Shown: positions 25,694-34,689, counted from the first letter of the stretch. The stretch is 64,000 nucleotides of DNA from Polynucleobacter sp. MWH-UH25E (GCF_018687095.1 NZ_CP061286.1:1687221-1751220); one strand, 5' to 3'. Made by a program: numbers and translations. The notes: generated by a model from the letters alone, not told the origin.

Positions 25694-27342
25694 TCTTGAG
25701 AAGTTTCGCTACCCTCGGCTTGCGGCGTCAAAATGGTCGGATAAGACACTGCCCAAGTCCCCGGATAATCACGGCTGTAGTGCAATCCCCTGCTTTCTCT
25801 TCGCATCAGCGCCGATCTGACAATAAGCTCTGCGCACTCCAATAAATTGCGCAACTCGATTAAGTCACGCGTCACCTTAAAGTTTGCGTAATACTCCTGA
25901 ACCTCATATCGAAGCAGCTTAATGCGGTGTAGTGCACGTTCTAATCGACGATTGGTTCGCACGATACCCACATAGTTCCACATGAGTGAACGCAATTCAT
26001 CCCAGTTGTGGGCAATAACTACCTGCTCATCAGCATCTTCGACTTGACTCTCGTCCCAAAGGGGCAGATTTGGCACTTCTGGAGTATTAAGTTCAGAAAT
26101 ATCTTGCGCCGCTGCTTTACCAATCACCACACACTCTAGCAATGAGTTACTAGCCAAACGATTGGCTCCGTGTAAACCAGTATAAGTAGCCTCACCTACC
26201 GCATATAAACCAGGCAAATCAGTTCGACCCTTGAGGTCCGTGACAACACCGCCACAGGTATAGTGCGCCGCAGGAACTACCGGAATGGGTTCTTTGGTGA
26301 TATCTAGACCCAAGCTTAAGCAACGGGCATAGATCATCGGGAAATGTTCTTTAATGAAGGCTTCACCCAAATGAGTAGCATCTAGATGCACATAATCCAA
26401 GCCGTGCTTTTTCATTTCAAAGTCGATGGCGCGGGCGACGATATCCCGAGGCGCTAATTCATTACGCTCATCATGCTCGGGCATAAAATGCGTACCGTTT
26501 GGCAGCTTTAATAAGCCACCTTCACCACGCATAGCTTCAGTAATTAAGAATGTTCTGTCACTGGGGTGATACAAGCAGGTTGGATGAAACTGAATAAATT
26601 CCATATTGCCAACGCGGCAACCAGCACGCCAAGCCATGGCGATGCCATCACCAGTAGCCGTATCAGGATTGCTGGTATAGCGATAAACTTTGCCCACACC
26701 GCCTGTAGCGAGTACAATTGACTTTGCGGCAATGGTTTCTACCCGATTATTTTTGATGTCCAGAGCATACACACCATAACAACGATTCGGTTTAGTGCGC
26801 TGTGTTTTGGCATCGAGGTGTCGATTGGTAATGAGATCTAAAGCAATCCAATGCTCCAGAATCTGAATATTTTTATGTGCCTTGGCTTTATCAAGCAACA
26901 CTTCATGGATCGCTTTGCCTGTGGCATCGGCAGCATGCGCAATGCGACGATGACTATGTCCACCTTCACGCGTAAGATGCAAACCCATCGGACCGGATTT
27001 ATCTTCAGTAAAGGGAACACCCTGCTCTACCAACCATTTAATTGCCTCAGCACTTTCCTCGGCAATGTAGCGTGCTGTAGATTCCACTACTAAGCCTGCA
27101 CCAGCATTTAAGGTGTCGGCCACATGAGCATCAATGCTGTCATGCTCTTTATCAACTACCCCAACGATTCCGCCTTGTGCCCATGCAGTTGCCGCTTCAT
27201 TCAGACCACGCTTGGCCATCAAAATGACGGGCTGGCTCTCTGCCATATGCAAAGCAACGGTTAAACCAGCAAGCCCCGCCCCAATAATGAGAACAGGCAA
27301 CTCATTTTGAGTTTGTGAGGAAAATGTTTTGGAACTGGCCAT
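25687..27342 (-). CDS. nadB: L-aspartate oxidase
   Basis: 551 residues. NadB oxidises L-aspartate to iminoaspartate, the substrate of NadA. The FAD-binding Rossmann motif is LIIGAGLAGLTVALHM near the N-terminus. Also visible: TAWAQGGIVGV, HSHRRIAHAADATGKAI, MEFIQFHPTCL, EAMRGEGGLL, HYTCGGVVTDLKGRT and GLHGANRLASNSLLECVV, followed by the helical C-terminal domain. The start ATG lies only 10 bases after the mazF stop, so nadB is either cotranscribed with mazEF or has a promoter inside mazF. Family assignment is firm. Confidence 0.97.
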   Translation of the reverse strand: MASSKTFSSQTQNELPVLIIGAGLAGLTVALHMAESQPVILMAKRGLNEAATAWAQGGIVGVVDKEHDSIDAHVADTLNAGAGLVVESTARYIAEESAEAIKWLVEQGVPFTEDKSGPMGLHLTREGGHSHRRIAHAADATGKAIHEVLLDKAKAHKNIQILEHWIALDLITNRHLDAKTQRTKPNRCYGVYALDIKNNRVETIAAKSIVLATGGVGKVYRYTSNPDTATGDGIAMAWRAGCRVGNMEFIQFHPTCLYHPSDRTFLITEAMRGEGGLLKLPNGTHFMPEHDERNELAPRDIVARAIDFEMKKHGLDYVHLDATHLGEAFIKEHFPMIYARCLSLGLDITKEPIPVVPAAHYTCGGVVTDLKGRTDLPGLYAVGEATYTGLHGANRLASNSLLECVVIGKAAAQDISELNTPEVPNLPLWDESQVEDADEQVVIAHNWDELRSLMWNYVGIVRTNRRLERALHRIKLLRYEVQEYYANFKVTRDLIELRNLLECAELIVRSALMRRESRGLHYSRDYPGTWAVSYPTILTPQAEGSETSQEG

Positions 27343-27352
27343 AGTCTAGATA

Positions 27353-27694
27353 TTATTCAATCAAGAGCAGTGATTTAACCTTGGCCCTTACTTCAAGCAG
27401 AATCTCTGATCCAACTCTAGATTTATATTTAGCCTTTCGAATTGCCCAATCTAGTGATTTGACTTGATCAGACAAAATAACGGATTGAACTCCCTCAATA
27501 TCCACCAATACCTCAAATGGATAGCCTTTAATTTGAGTTGATAGAGGGCAACAAACCATCAAACACGTTTTTTTATTGTAGGCGCTAGGTGACAAAACTA
27601 CTGCTGGACGATGACCAGCTTGCTCTCTACCCGCCTGGGGATCAAATTCCAGCCAGACAATATCCCCAGGCCCTGGAATATATGGTCTGACCAT
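27353..27694 (-). CDS. mazF: MazF/ChpB-type endoribonuclease toxin
   Basis: 113 residues, typical length. Family motifs: PGPGDIVWLEFDPQAGREQAGHRPAVVLSP at the N-terminus (the catalytic arginine is probably in GREQAGHRP), PLSTQIKGYPFEV in the middle, and VILSDQVKSLDW. Known MazF proteins cut mRNA at short sequence motifs and are held inactive by MazE. The ATG overlaps the mazE stop (TAATG), so translation is coupled. The gene looks intact. It lies directly before nadB on the same strand. Confidence 0.93.
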   Translation of the reverse strand: MVRPYIPGPGDIVWLEFDPQAGREQAGHRPAVVLSPSAYNKKTCLMVCCPLSTQIKGYPFEVLVDIEGVQSVILSDQVKSLDWAIRKAKYKSRVGSEILLEVRAKVKSLLLIE

Positions 27695-27936
27695 TAAATC
27701 AACTCTTTGCCAACTGGACCACCAAAATCTACTTCACCGTGCAGATTCTTAGCCGTAATTCCACCAAGTAATTCTTCGAGTTGGTATTCTCGTTTCGCTA
27801 CTGGCTCAATCACAATTCGCCCTTTTTGAACCTTTACAGATACTTGCTGGTCTATTTTTAGCTGCGCGGACTTCATTACAGAGGCATTTAAGCGTAAAGC
27901 TGGGCTGTTGCCCCACTTTTTAATCACAGTTTCCAT
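27694..27936 (-). CDS. mazE: MazE/AbrB-type antitoxin
   Basis: 80 residues. The N-terminal swapped-hairpin DNA-binding fold is recognised from METVIKKWGNSPALRLNASVMKSA and VKVQKGRIVIEP. The C-terminal acidic tail (LEELLGGI onward) should wrap MazF. A strong ribosome site, GGGAGG, lies 6 bases upstream of the ATG, and a long perfect dyad just beyond it probably serves as the autoregulatory operator. First gene of the pair. Confidence 0.93.
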   Translation of the reverse strand: METVIKKWGNSPALRLNASVMKSAQLKIDQQVSVKVQKGRIVIEPVAKREYQLEELLGGITAKNLHGEVDFGGPVGKELI

Positions 27937-27951
27937 ATTAAACCTCCCAAA

Positions 27952-27980
27952 TTAATGTATCTACATTGTAGATACATTAA
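27952..27980. promoter_or_regulatory. mazEF operator dyad
   Basis: Two perfect 13-bp inverted arms (27952-27964 and 27968-27980, core TGTATCTAC/GTAGATACA) around a 3-base spacer, starting 16 bases upstream of the mazE ATG. Position and symmetry fit MazE or MazEF binding over the promoter. Confidence 0.75.
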
Positions 27981-28001
27981 CAAACCAGCGCAAGTTGAAT
28001 T

Positions 28002-28027
28002 AAAAACCCCGCCTATGGGCGGGGTTT
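28002..28027 (-). terminator. Rho-independent terminator after fdsA
   Basis: A 10-bp stem (AAACCCCGCC with GGCGGGGTTT) with a 4-base loop, followed on the minus strand by a T run. It lies 22 bases downstream of the fdsA stop. Confidence 0.88.
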
Positions 28028-28049
28028 GACTGAGAGTTTTTAATCAAAT

Positions 28050-30944
28050 TTATACGTTCACCATCAACTTTGGCCCGTTAGGAGCATTGGTGCCGTAACC
28101 CATCACCTTGGATGGCTCGCCACCTTTGCTTAACCTCACCGCGCAGTACTTAAACTCTGGAATCTTGCCAAACGGATCTAAGGCCGAGTTGGTAATGAGG
28201 TTAGCTGCTGCCTCATAGTAAGCAAATGGTATGAAGATAGCCCCTCTTGGTGTGCCATCATCTCTTCGTACATGGATACCAACTTCACCACGACGCGATT
28301 GCACGGTAATCACATCACCAGCAGATACACCTAGCTGAGTCATGTCTTCACCGTTCATCGATACTGTCGCCATGGGCTCGATTGCATCTAATACCGTTGC
28401 ACGGCGCGTCATACTGCCAGTATGCCAATGCTCTAACTGACGACCTGTAATGAGTACAAAAGGATATTCAGAGTCTGGTCGCTCATTTGCAGGAATGATA
28501 TCTGCTGGTACGAGCTTGACTTTGCCATCTGGTGTTGCAAAGGCATCATCAAACACGATTGGGCGACCCGGATCTTCCAAGGACAAGCATGGATACGTCA
28601 CGCTGGATTCTTTTACCAAACGATCCCAAGTAATGCCTTTGATGGCGCCATGCATCGCTTGACGCATCTCCTCGTAAACCTCAGCCACTCCAGCATCAGG
28701 GCCTTGGTAATTCCAATTCAGACCCATGCGCTTGGCAATTTCCTGAATGATCCACAAATCGGCCTTAGCATCACCTGGCGGCTCAACTGCTTTTCTACCC
28801 ATTTGCACCATACGATCGGTATTGCTTGCAGTGCCCACCTTCTCAGGCCAAGCGCTTGCTGGTAATACGACGTCAGCCAATAAAGCAGTTTCAGTCATGA
28901 AAATATCTTGCACAACTAAATGCTCAAGTGATGCGAGCGCATGGCGTGCATGATTTAAGTCTGGATCACTCATTGCAGGGTTCTCACCCTCAACGTACAT
29001 GCCACGAATCTTATCGGGGTCGCTATCAGACGCGGTAATCTTGTGCATGATTTCAACGACGGTGTAACCCGGCTTCTTATCCAGCGGTGTATTCCAGAAC
29101 TTCTCAAACCAAGCATGCGCTTCTGGGTTATCCACGCGCTGATAGTTCGGGAACATCATTGGAATCAAACCAGCATCACTAGCACCCTGCACGTTGTTTT
29201 GACCACGCAGTGGATGCAAGCCTGAACCAGGTTTGCCAATTTGACCAGTGATACTGACCAAGGCAATTAAGCAACGGGCATTGTCAGTGCCGTGAACGTG
29301 CTGACTCACACCCATGCCCCACAAAATCATGGCTGATTTCGTAGTAGCAAATTCTCGAGCGACTTCACGTAAGGTTTCTGCTGGAATGCCGCAGATTGGC
29401 GCCATCGCCTCTGGGCTATATCCTTTGATGTTTTCTTTTAGGGCTTCAAAGTTATTCGCACGATTGGCGATGAAATCTTTATCTGCCAAGCCCTCTTCAA
29501 TAATCGTGTAGATCATGGCATTGAGCATCGCCACATCAGTGTCTGGCTTGAACTGCATGGTGCGCCAGGCATGCTTACTAATTTCAGTCTTGCGTGGATC
29601 ACACAAAACCAATTTAGCGCCACGCTTGGCAGCGTTCTTGAACCAAGTTGCAGCAACTGGATGGTTAGCAGTTGGATTTGAGCCAATCAACATGATTAAG
29701 CTAGAGTGCTCAACATCATTAACTTGATTACTTACAGCGCCAGAGCCTACACCTTCTAATAGTGCGGCTACAGATGAAGCGTGACATAGACGAGTACAGT
29801 GGTCGACGTTATTGCTACCAAAGCCAGTGCGGACCAATTTTTGGAATAAGTAAGCCTCTTCGTTACTGCCTTTAGCAGAACCAAAGCCAGCAAGAACTTT
29901 GAGTCCATGTTTATCTTTGAGCTCTTTGAGTTTGCCGCCAGCAAAATCAAGCGCCTCTTCCCATGTTGCTTCACGGAAGATATCGGACCAATCTTGTTTG
30001 CCTTCTAAGATCGATTCATCTTTTGGAACGCCCGGTTTACGAATTAAGGGCTTAGTTAAGCGCTGTGGATTATGGATGTAATCCATACCAAAGCGGCCTT
30101 TGACACACAGACGATTATGGTTAGCTGGGCCATCGCGACCCTCAACACTAACAATCTTGTCATTTTTGACGTTATAGGTAATCTGACAGCCGACGCCACA
30201 GAACGGACATACAGAATCGACTTTACGATCGACTGTTTGCGAACCAATTAATCCTTTTGGCATCAATGCGCCAGTTGGACAGGCTTGCACACACTCGCCA
30301 CAAGCAACACAAGTGCTCTCGCCCATCGGGTCATTGAGGTCAAACACGATCTCGCTATGAGCACCACGCATGGCGTAACCAATCACATCATTAACTTGCT
30401 CTTCACGACAAGCACGCACACAACGGTTACATTGAATACAAGCATCGAGGTTCACTGCCATCGCCGGATGAGAAAGATCGTTGTTAACTTTTTCACGGCG
30501 TAGCGCTTTAAGCTCAGGGCGCACAGTCACATCCATGCGCGCTGCCCAAGTACTCAGCTCACCATGTTGATGTTTTTTCTCTTCTTCCTTAGAGTCGCCT
30601 ACCCACTTAAAGCCTTCATCGGGCATATCAGAGAGCAGCATCTCCAACACTAACTTCTGGCTCTTAAGAGCACGCTCACTATTGGCTTTAACTTCCATGC
30701 CTGGGGTTGCGCTTCTGCAGCAGCTTGGCGCTAGAGTACGCTCGCCATTGATTTCAACTACGCAAGCACGACAATTGCCGTCTGGGCGATACCCATCTTT
30801 AAAGCATAAATGTGGAATATCAATACCATGACGTTTTGCGGCCTTGAGAATCGTTTCGCCTTCGTAGGAAACAATCGTCTTGCCATCTAACTTGAATTCC
30901 ACGGTTTGTAATTCGAGTTCTTTTGGATTAGTTGGTGCGTTCAT
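28050..30944 (-). CDS. fdsA: NAD-dependent formate dehydrogenase, molybdenum catalytic subunit
   Basis: 964 residues, matching FdsA length. Domains in order: N-terminal [2Fe-2S] ferredoxin (CFKDGYRPDGNCRACVVE and a later CC), a Cys-rich [4Fe-4S] region with His, two ferredoxin-type clusters (CIQCNRCVRACRE, CVACGECVQACPTGAL), the [4Fe-4S] of the molybdopterin domain (CPFCGVGC), the bis-MGD catalytic domain with the VDHCTRLCHA motif holding the active Cys and His, and a C-terminal MGD-binding domain (RQLEHWHTGSMTRR). It oxidises formate to CO2 and passes electrons to the NADH-forming subunit encoded just upstream. The usual accessory genes fdsC and fdsD are not next to it. Confidence 0.95.
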   Translation of the reverse strand: MNAPTNPKELELQTVEFKLDGKTIVSYEGETILKAAKRHGIDIPHLCFKDGYRPDGNCRACVVEINGERTLAPSCCRSATPGMEVKANSERALKSQKLVLEMLLSDMPDEGFKWVGDSKEEEKKHQHGELSTWAARMDVTVRPELKALRREKVNNDLSHPAMAVNLDACIQCNRCVRACREEQVNDVIGYAMRGAHSEIVFDLNDPMGESTCVACGECVQACPTGALMPKGLIGSQTVDRKVDSVCPFCGVGCQITYNVKNDKIVSVEGRDGPANHNRLCVKGRFGMDYIHNPQRLTKPLIRKPGVPKDESILEGKQDWSDIFREATWEEALDFAGGKLKELKDKHGLKVLAGFGSAKGSNEEAYLFQKLVRTGFGSNNVDHCTRLCHASSVAALLEGVGSGAVSNQVNDVEHSSLIMLIGSNPTANHPVAATWFKNAAKRGAKLVLCDPRKTEISKHAWRTMQFKPDTDVAMLNAMIYTIIEEGLADKDFIANRANNFEALKENIKGYSPEAMAPICGIPAETLREVAREFATTKSAMILWGMGVSQHVHGTDNARCLIALVSITGQIGKPGSGLHPLRGQNNVQGASDAGLIPMMFPNYQRVDNPEAHAWFEKFWNTPLDKKPGYTVVEIMHKITASDSDPDKIRGMYVEGENPAMSDPDLNHARHALASLEHLVVQDIFMTETALLADVVLPASAWPEKVGTASNTDRMVQMGRKAVEPPGDAKADLWIIQEIAKRMGLNWNYQGPDAGVAEVYEEMRQAMHGAIKGITWDRLVKESSVTYPCLSLEDPGRPIVFDDAFATPDGKVKLVPADIIPANERPDSEYPFVLITGRQLEHWHTGSMTRRATVLDAIEPMATVSMNGEDMTQLGVSAGDVITVQSRRGEVGIHVRRDDGTPRGAIFIPFAYYEAAANLITNSALDPFGKIPEFKYCAVRLSKGGEPSKVMGYGTNAPNGPKLMVNV

Positions 30945-30973
30945 ATTAGTCTCGTTCTTCCCTAATCTTTTAC

Positions 30974-32776
30974 TTATACGATTTCTTGTGGGAAATATTT
31001 ATGAATACAACGAATAGGGTTTGGCGCTGCTTGACCTAAACCACAGATCGAAGCATCGACCATCACGGTCGCCAAATCTTCAAGCGTTTCTTGATCCCAA
31101 GACTTAGCTTGCATGAGTTTGGCTGCTTTACCCGTTCCTACGCGGCATGGCGTACATTGACCGCAGCTCTCATGCTCAAAAAAGTGCATGACATTTAATG
31201 CCATATCGCGCGCTTTATCTTGATTACTAAATACCATTACGGCTGCGGAACCAATAAAGCAACCATAAGGCTGCAAGGTATCAAAGTCGAGCGGAATATC
31301 GTTCATGGTCGCTGGCAAGATGCCGCCTGATGCGCCACCGGGCAAATAGCCATAGAACTGATGACCGTCCTGCATGCCACCACAGTACTCATCAATGAGT
31401 TCTTGAATCGTGATGCCTGCTGGCGCTAATTTCACACCAGGATTCTTTACACGACCGCTCACGCTATAGCTACGCAAACCCTTACGGTCATGACGACCAT
31501 ATGAGCTAAACCACTCAGGACCACGCTGCACAATATCGCGCACCCAATACAGGGTCTCAAAGTTATGCTCTAAGGTTGGCCGCCCAAATAAACCGACTTG
31601 TGCAATGTATGGTGGGCGCATACGAGGCTCACCACGCTTGCCCTCGATACTTTCAATCATGGCGGATTCTTCACCACAAATGTAGGCGCCCGCACCACGA
31701 CGCAATTCAATATTTGGAATCGCAAATGGCGGATTGGCTTTGAGCTTGGCCAATTCTTTTTCGAGCAACTCACGGCAGCCGTGATATTCATCGCGTAAGT
31801 AGATATAGCAAGCATCAATGCCCACTACATTGGCAGCAATTAATAGGCCTTCCAAGAAACGGTGTGGGTCACGCTCCAGATAAGTACGGTCTTTAAATGT
31901 GCCTGGCTCACCTTCGTCAATATTGACAGCCATTAACTTAGGCGCTGCTTGATCTTTCACAATGCGCCACTTACGACCCGCCGGGAAGCCTGCACCACCC
32001 AAACCGCGCAGACCCGAATTTTCCATGGCCTTAATGATGCTTTCTGCATCACGTTTGCCTTCAACAATTTCTTTAGCTAAAGCGTAACCACCTTTTGATC
32101 GATAGGACTCATAGCCTACATAGTCAGGTGAGATTGCTTGATTCTCGCCCTGAGGTGAAACACCCTTTTGCGCTAATTCTGCTGGCTCAAATACCGCATC
32201 ATCTTTAGCCAATGGCTGAGTCGTCAATTTGTTGTTAACTGCGGCTTTTACTTTGTCGGTAGTAGCGAATATCACTGGATATTGATGCACCACTGCCACT
32301 GGAGCCTGCTCGCAACGACCTACGCAAGGCGCTGCAACCACTTTTACATCCGGATTACCCAAAATCGTAGGTAACTTAGCCAGCAAGTTTTGCGCGCCCG
32401 CTAATTCACAGGCAACACCATCGCATACACGCACAGTGATATCGGCAACTGGATCATTACCACGCACTACTTCAAAGTGATGATAGAAAGTTGCAACTTC
32501 ATACACTTCAGACATCGGCAAATTCATTTCCTTTGCCAGCGCAACTAAATGACGATCATGCAATGCGCGGTACTCATCATTGAGCTTGTGTAGATTTTCA
32601 ATAAGCAAATCACGGCGGTGTGGCGCATTACCAATTAACTGTCGCACCTCAGCAATTGAAGCGTCATCTGCTTGACGACCTTTTAATTTACTTTTGCGAC
32701 GAATGGTCTCCCGCAAATCATCTGCAGTTGCAACCGCAACCGCGTTGACTTCTTTGGAAGGCTTTGGGTGATTCAT
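30974..32776 (-). CDS. fdsB: Formate dehydrogenase diaphorase subunit, NuoE-NuoF-like fusion
   Basis: 600 residues. The N-terminal part (about 35-175) is NuoE/FdsG-like with a [2Fe-2S] pattern, CDGVAC and CVGRC. The C-terminal part (about 200-600) is NuoF/FdsB-like: GLRGLGGAGFPAGRKW for FMN, GAGAYICGEESAMIESIEG for NADH, and ESCGQCTPCRVG for a [4Fe-4S] cluster. In the classic Cupriavidus system these are separate FdsG and FdsB proteins, so this single chain resembles HoxF architecture. It transfers formate-derived electrons to NAD+. The fdsA gene begins 29 bases downstream. NuoEF of complex I is the main alternative, rejected because fdsA is adjacent and other nuo genes are absent. Confidence 0.9.
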   Translation of the reverse strand: MNHPKPSKEVNAVAVATADDLRETIRRKSKLKGRQADDASIAEVRQLIGNAPHRRDLLIENLHKLNDEYRALHDRHLVALAKEMNLPMSEVYEVATFYHHFEVVRGNDPVADITVRVCDGVACELAGAQNLLAKLPTILGNPDVKVVAAPCVGRCEQAPVAVVHQYPVIFATTDKVKAAVNNKLTTQPLAKDDAVFEPAELAQKGVSPQGENQAISPDYVGYESYRSKGGYALAKEIVEGKRDAESIIKAMENSGLRGLGGAGFPAGRKWRIVKDQAAPKLMAVNIDEGEPGTFKDRTYLERDPHRFLEGLLIAANVVGIDACYIYLRDEYHGCRELLEKELAKLKANPPFAIPNIELRRGAGAYICGEESAMIESIEGKRGEPRMRPPYIAQVGLFGRPTLEHNFETLYWVRDIVQRGPEWFSSYGRHDRKGLRSYSVSGRVKNPGVKLAPAGITIQELIDEYCGGMQDGHQFYGYLPGGASGGILPATMNDIPLDFDTLQPYGCFIGSAAVMVFSNQDKARDMALNVMHFFEHESCGQCTPCRVGTGKAAKLMQAKSWDQETLEDLATVMVDASICGLGQAAPNPIRCIHKYFPQEIV

Positions 32777-32778
32777 AG

Positions 32779-32840
32779 TCTGTAGTCTCTGTTTTTATAA
32801 AGTTCGTTTTTATGTACTTCGTTTTCTGTATTTCGTGCTC
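32779..32840. repeat. Degenerate tandem repeats upstream of the formate dehydrogenase operon
   Basis: TAGTCTG recurs twice near 32777-32790, and TTCG-centred units recur at 32803, 32818 and 32832 (15 and 14-base spacing). The rest of the 188-base spacer holds a short AAAAAC/GTTTTT hairpin and presumably the operon promoter, which is not resolvable. Confidence 0.4.
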
Positions 32841-32964
32841 GAGTGCATACCCCCAAAAACTGGGTTTTTTCCTCATTAACAGCAGATTTTGGGTTATTTC
32901 TAGCCCTAAGTCCTTGACGGAGCTCAAGGGAGATTTAATGGCCTATTTTAAGGGTAAACCCTAG

Positions 32965-33189
32965 TTATAGTAGGGATGGGGATGGTTGATCCCCTGGAGG
33001 CATTGAGTAATCTAACTTACGCTCATAAAGCCTTACTTTGTAGCAGTCCTGATAGCCCTTACTACCGATTTGCCAGCCAATCGAGGTGCAATCATCCCGG
33101 GCCGCCTGCTCTATCGAGCCACAAGCAGTAAGGCCAATGGCCATAAAGGCAAGGGGAACTAGGGCTAGGCGCAAATTTGTTGATTTCAT
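32965..33189 (-). CDS. Small lipoprotein of unknown function
   Basis: 74 residues. Signal sequence with lipobox LTAC (Cys23) after MKSTNLRLALVPLAFMAIG. The mature part is short, with two further cysteines (DDCTS, QDCYK) that could pair, and ends in a Pro/Ser-rich tail. The family is not recognised. It is a single gene between the formate dehydrogenase operon and the divergent DUF1080 gene; coding is supported by the intact signal and lipobox. Confidence 0.72.
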   Translation of the reverse strand: MKSTNLRLALVPLAFMAIGLTACGSIEQAARDDCTSIGWQIGSKGYQDCYKVRLYERKLDYSMPPGDQPSPSLL

Positions 33190-33322
33190 ACCGCAAGTCT
33201 AATGGATTTTGATGCCCATTCAAGGCAAATTGAGCATATTCAGGGAAAGCATCTACTTGTCTTCTTTAATTCTTATCAGTAACAATGGGTCACATTAAAA
33301 CGAATAACAAAGTGGAGACCCC

Positions 33323-33913
33323 ATGAAATTGACCCTCAAGAGAATCGCTTTCTTTTTTGCCTGTTTGCATCTGGCGATTTGTAATCCCGCCATTGCGCAA
33401 AATCAAGACGGCTTCGTGGACCTAATAGATGGTGTTAGCCTGAGCGGATGGAATATCGTGGGTGATGCCAATTGGGTTATTGGCAAGGGCATGATTGAGG
33501 GCAACAAACCCATGGGCTTTTTAGTCAGCACCAAGTCTTACAAAAACTTCATTATCAAAGCTGAATTTTGGGCTGAGTCCAACACGAATAGCGGTATCTT
33601 TATTCGCTGCCAAGACCCAAATAAAATTACTGCTGCTAACGGATATGAAGTCAATATTTGGGATACCCGCCCTGAGCAAGCCTATGCAACTGGTGCGATT
33701 GTGGATGTTGCCAAAGTAAACCCGATTCATAAAGCAGGCGGTCGTTGGAATACGATGGAAATCGTGGCCAATGGTTCACACTTTAAAGTGAGCCTCAATG
33801 GTGTCGTAACTGTAGGCGACGGACAAGATAGTCGTTTTGCTGAAGGCGTTATTGCGCTTCAATCTGCAGGCGGAATTGTGAAATTTAGAAAGCTACAAAT
33901 TAAGTCGATTTAG
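33323..33913 (+). CDS. Secreted DUF1080 (3-keto-disaccharide hydrolase-like) protein
   Basis: 196 residues with a Sec signal peptide (cleavage near AIAQ). The mature part is one concanavalin-like jelly-roll of the PF06439 type: FVDLIDGVSLSGWNIVGD, FIIKAEFWAESNTNSGIFIRC, GYEVNIWD and WNTMEIVANGSHFKVSLNG. Family members bind or cleave glycosides in the periplasm or outside. The ribosome site GGAG is well placed. It stands alone and is convergent with the toxin-antitoxin pair. The precise substrate is unknown. Confidence 0.85.
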   Translation: MKLTLKRIAFFFACLHLAICNPAIAQNQDGFVDLIDGVSLSGWNIVGDANWVIGKGMIEGNKPMGFLVSTKSYKNFIIKAEFWAESNTNSGIFIRCQDPNKITAANGYEVNIWDTRPEQAYATGAIVDVAKVNPIHKAGGRWNTMEIVANGSHFKVSLNGVVTVGDGQDSRFAEGVIALQSAGGIVKFRKLQIKSI

Positions 33914-33915
33914 TT

Positions 33916-34263
33916 TTAAACAGATATCTCGATTCGATCGCCACATGCTATTGGCTTAAGAGCCCTATCCTGTTTTTGCATTTTTACTAGCCCATAGTTT
34001 GACATCGTTTTCAGGGTCCTTGATAGATTTCCCTGTTTACGACCAGTCATCTCAGCCAACTCAGAAATAGACACTGGCTTGGATGATCGAATCACATCCA
34101 GTAATGCGCGATTTTCATCGCTCAGCACCTGGGCCAACGATCGCATCGAAGTAAACCAGATTTTAGGATCGCTAGGCTTTACCTTTAGATCCCCTTTTGC
34201 AATTGCCAACATACGCCTGCGGATATCCGCCTGAGATGCGATACCAATTTTGATGACTTTCAT
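33916..34263 (-). CDS. HTH antitoxin/regulator of a TumE-type module
   Basis: 115 residues with a MarR-like winged helix: IWFTSMRSLAQVLSDENRALLDVI, then VSISELAEMTGRKQGNLSRTLKTMSNYGLV. This is the usual partner type of DUF6516/TumE toxins. It overlaps the upstream toxin gene by 4 bases (ATGA), typical of toxin-antitoxin pairs, here in toxin-first order. It probably neutralises the toxin and represses the pair. Its stop lies 2 bases from the convergent DUF1080 gene. Confidence 0.8.
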   Translation of the reverse strand: MKVIKIGIASQADIRRRMLAIAKGDLKVKPSDPKIWFTSMRSLAQVLSDENRALLDVIRSSKPVSISELAEMTGRKQGNLSRTLKTMSNYGLVKMQKQDRALKPIACGDRIEISV

Positions 34264-34616
34264 TTTGATTTATCCATCTGTAGTGCTTTATCAACGTCAA
34301 CAAAGAAATCACTCAATAACTGATAGGCATCCTTAAACACATATCTGGTGCCACGATCTATGGAATTGCGGTGTTTATGGTCATAAGGGAACCGTCTACC
34401 AGCATATGATCTCACTGACTTAAATGCATGTGCATTGTCATAACCTAGAATTCGATCTCCGGCAGGATTATGCAAGGTCAAAGAGTATCGAATTCCGTGC
34501 GGAATGGCTTCTGTTGGCGCTACTTGCCAAGCATCTATCTTCACCCAATAACCATCCTCTTGATCAATCACTTGTTGATGTAAATCTAATAATGTGGAGA
34601 TGCCATCAATTTTCAT
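34260..34616 (-). CDS. TumE-family (DUF6516) toxin
   Basis: 118 residues. The family pattern is visible: YWVKIDAWQVAPTEAIPHGIRYSLTLHNPAGDRILGYDNAHA, then RRFPYDHKHRNS with a conserved His cluster. The family is annotated as the toxin half of two-gene systems, with activity poorly described. The ATG at 34616 is used; a GGGAG lies almost directly against it, so spacing is shorter than usual. The gene is intact and first in its pair. Confidence 0.78.
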   Translation of the reverse strand: MKIDGISTLLDLHQQVIDQEDGYWVKIDAWQVAPTEAIPHGIRYSLTLHNPAGDRILGYDNAHAFKSVRSYAGRRFPYDHKHRNSIDRGTRYVFKDAYQLLSDFFVDVDKALQMDKSK

Positions 34617-34625
34617 CTCCCATAC

Positions 34626-34644
34626 TATATCAACTAATGATATA
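34626..34644. promoter_or_regulatory. Inverted repeat TATATCA-N5-TGATATA before the TumE-type operon
   Basis: Seven-base perfect arms, 10 bases upstream of the toxin ATG. The right arm is part of a 10-bp palindrome, TGATATATCA (34638-34647). Likely operator for the HTH partner. Confidence 0.5.
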
Positions 34645-34655
34645 TCAAAAATGAT

Positions 34656-34677
34656 TACCCATACTTAAGTATGGGTA
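34656..34677. promoter_or_regulatory. 22-bp perfect palindrome between the YciI gene and the TumE-type operon
   Basis: Perfect dyad with arms TACCCATACTT/AAGTATGGGTA, 12 bases downstream of the YciI stop and 40 bases upstream of the toxin gene. On the minus strand it is followed by AATCATTTTTG. It may act as a terminator for the YciI gene, a second operator, or both. Confidence 0.5.
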
Positions 34678-34689
34678 TAGCAGAACTTC

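Noticed and set aside
30974..32776. Complex I NuoEF
   Set aside because: Followed by a formate dehydrogenase catalytic subunit, and no other nuo genes are present.
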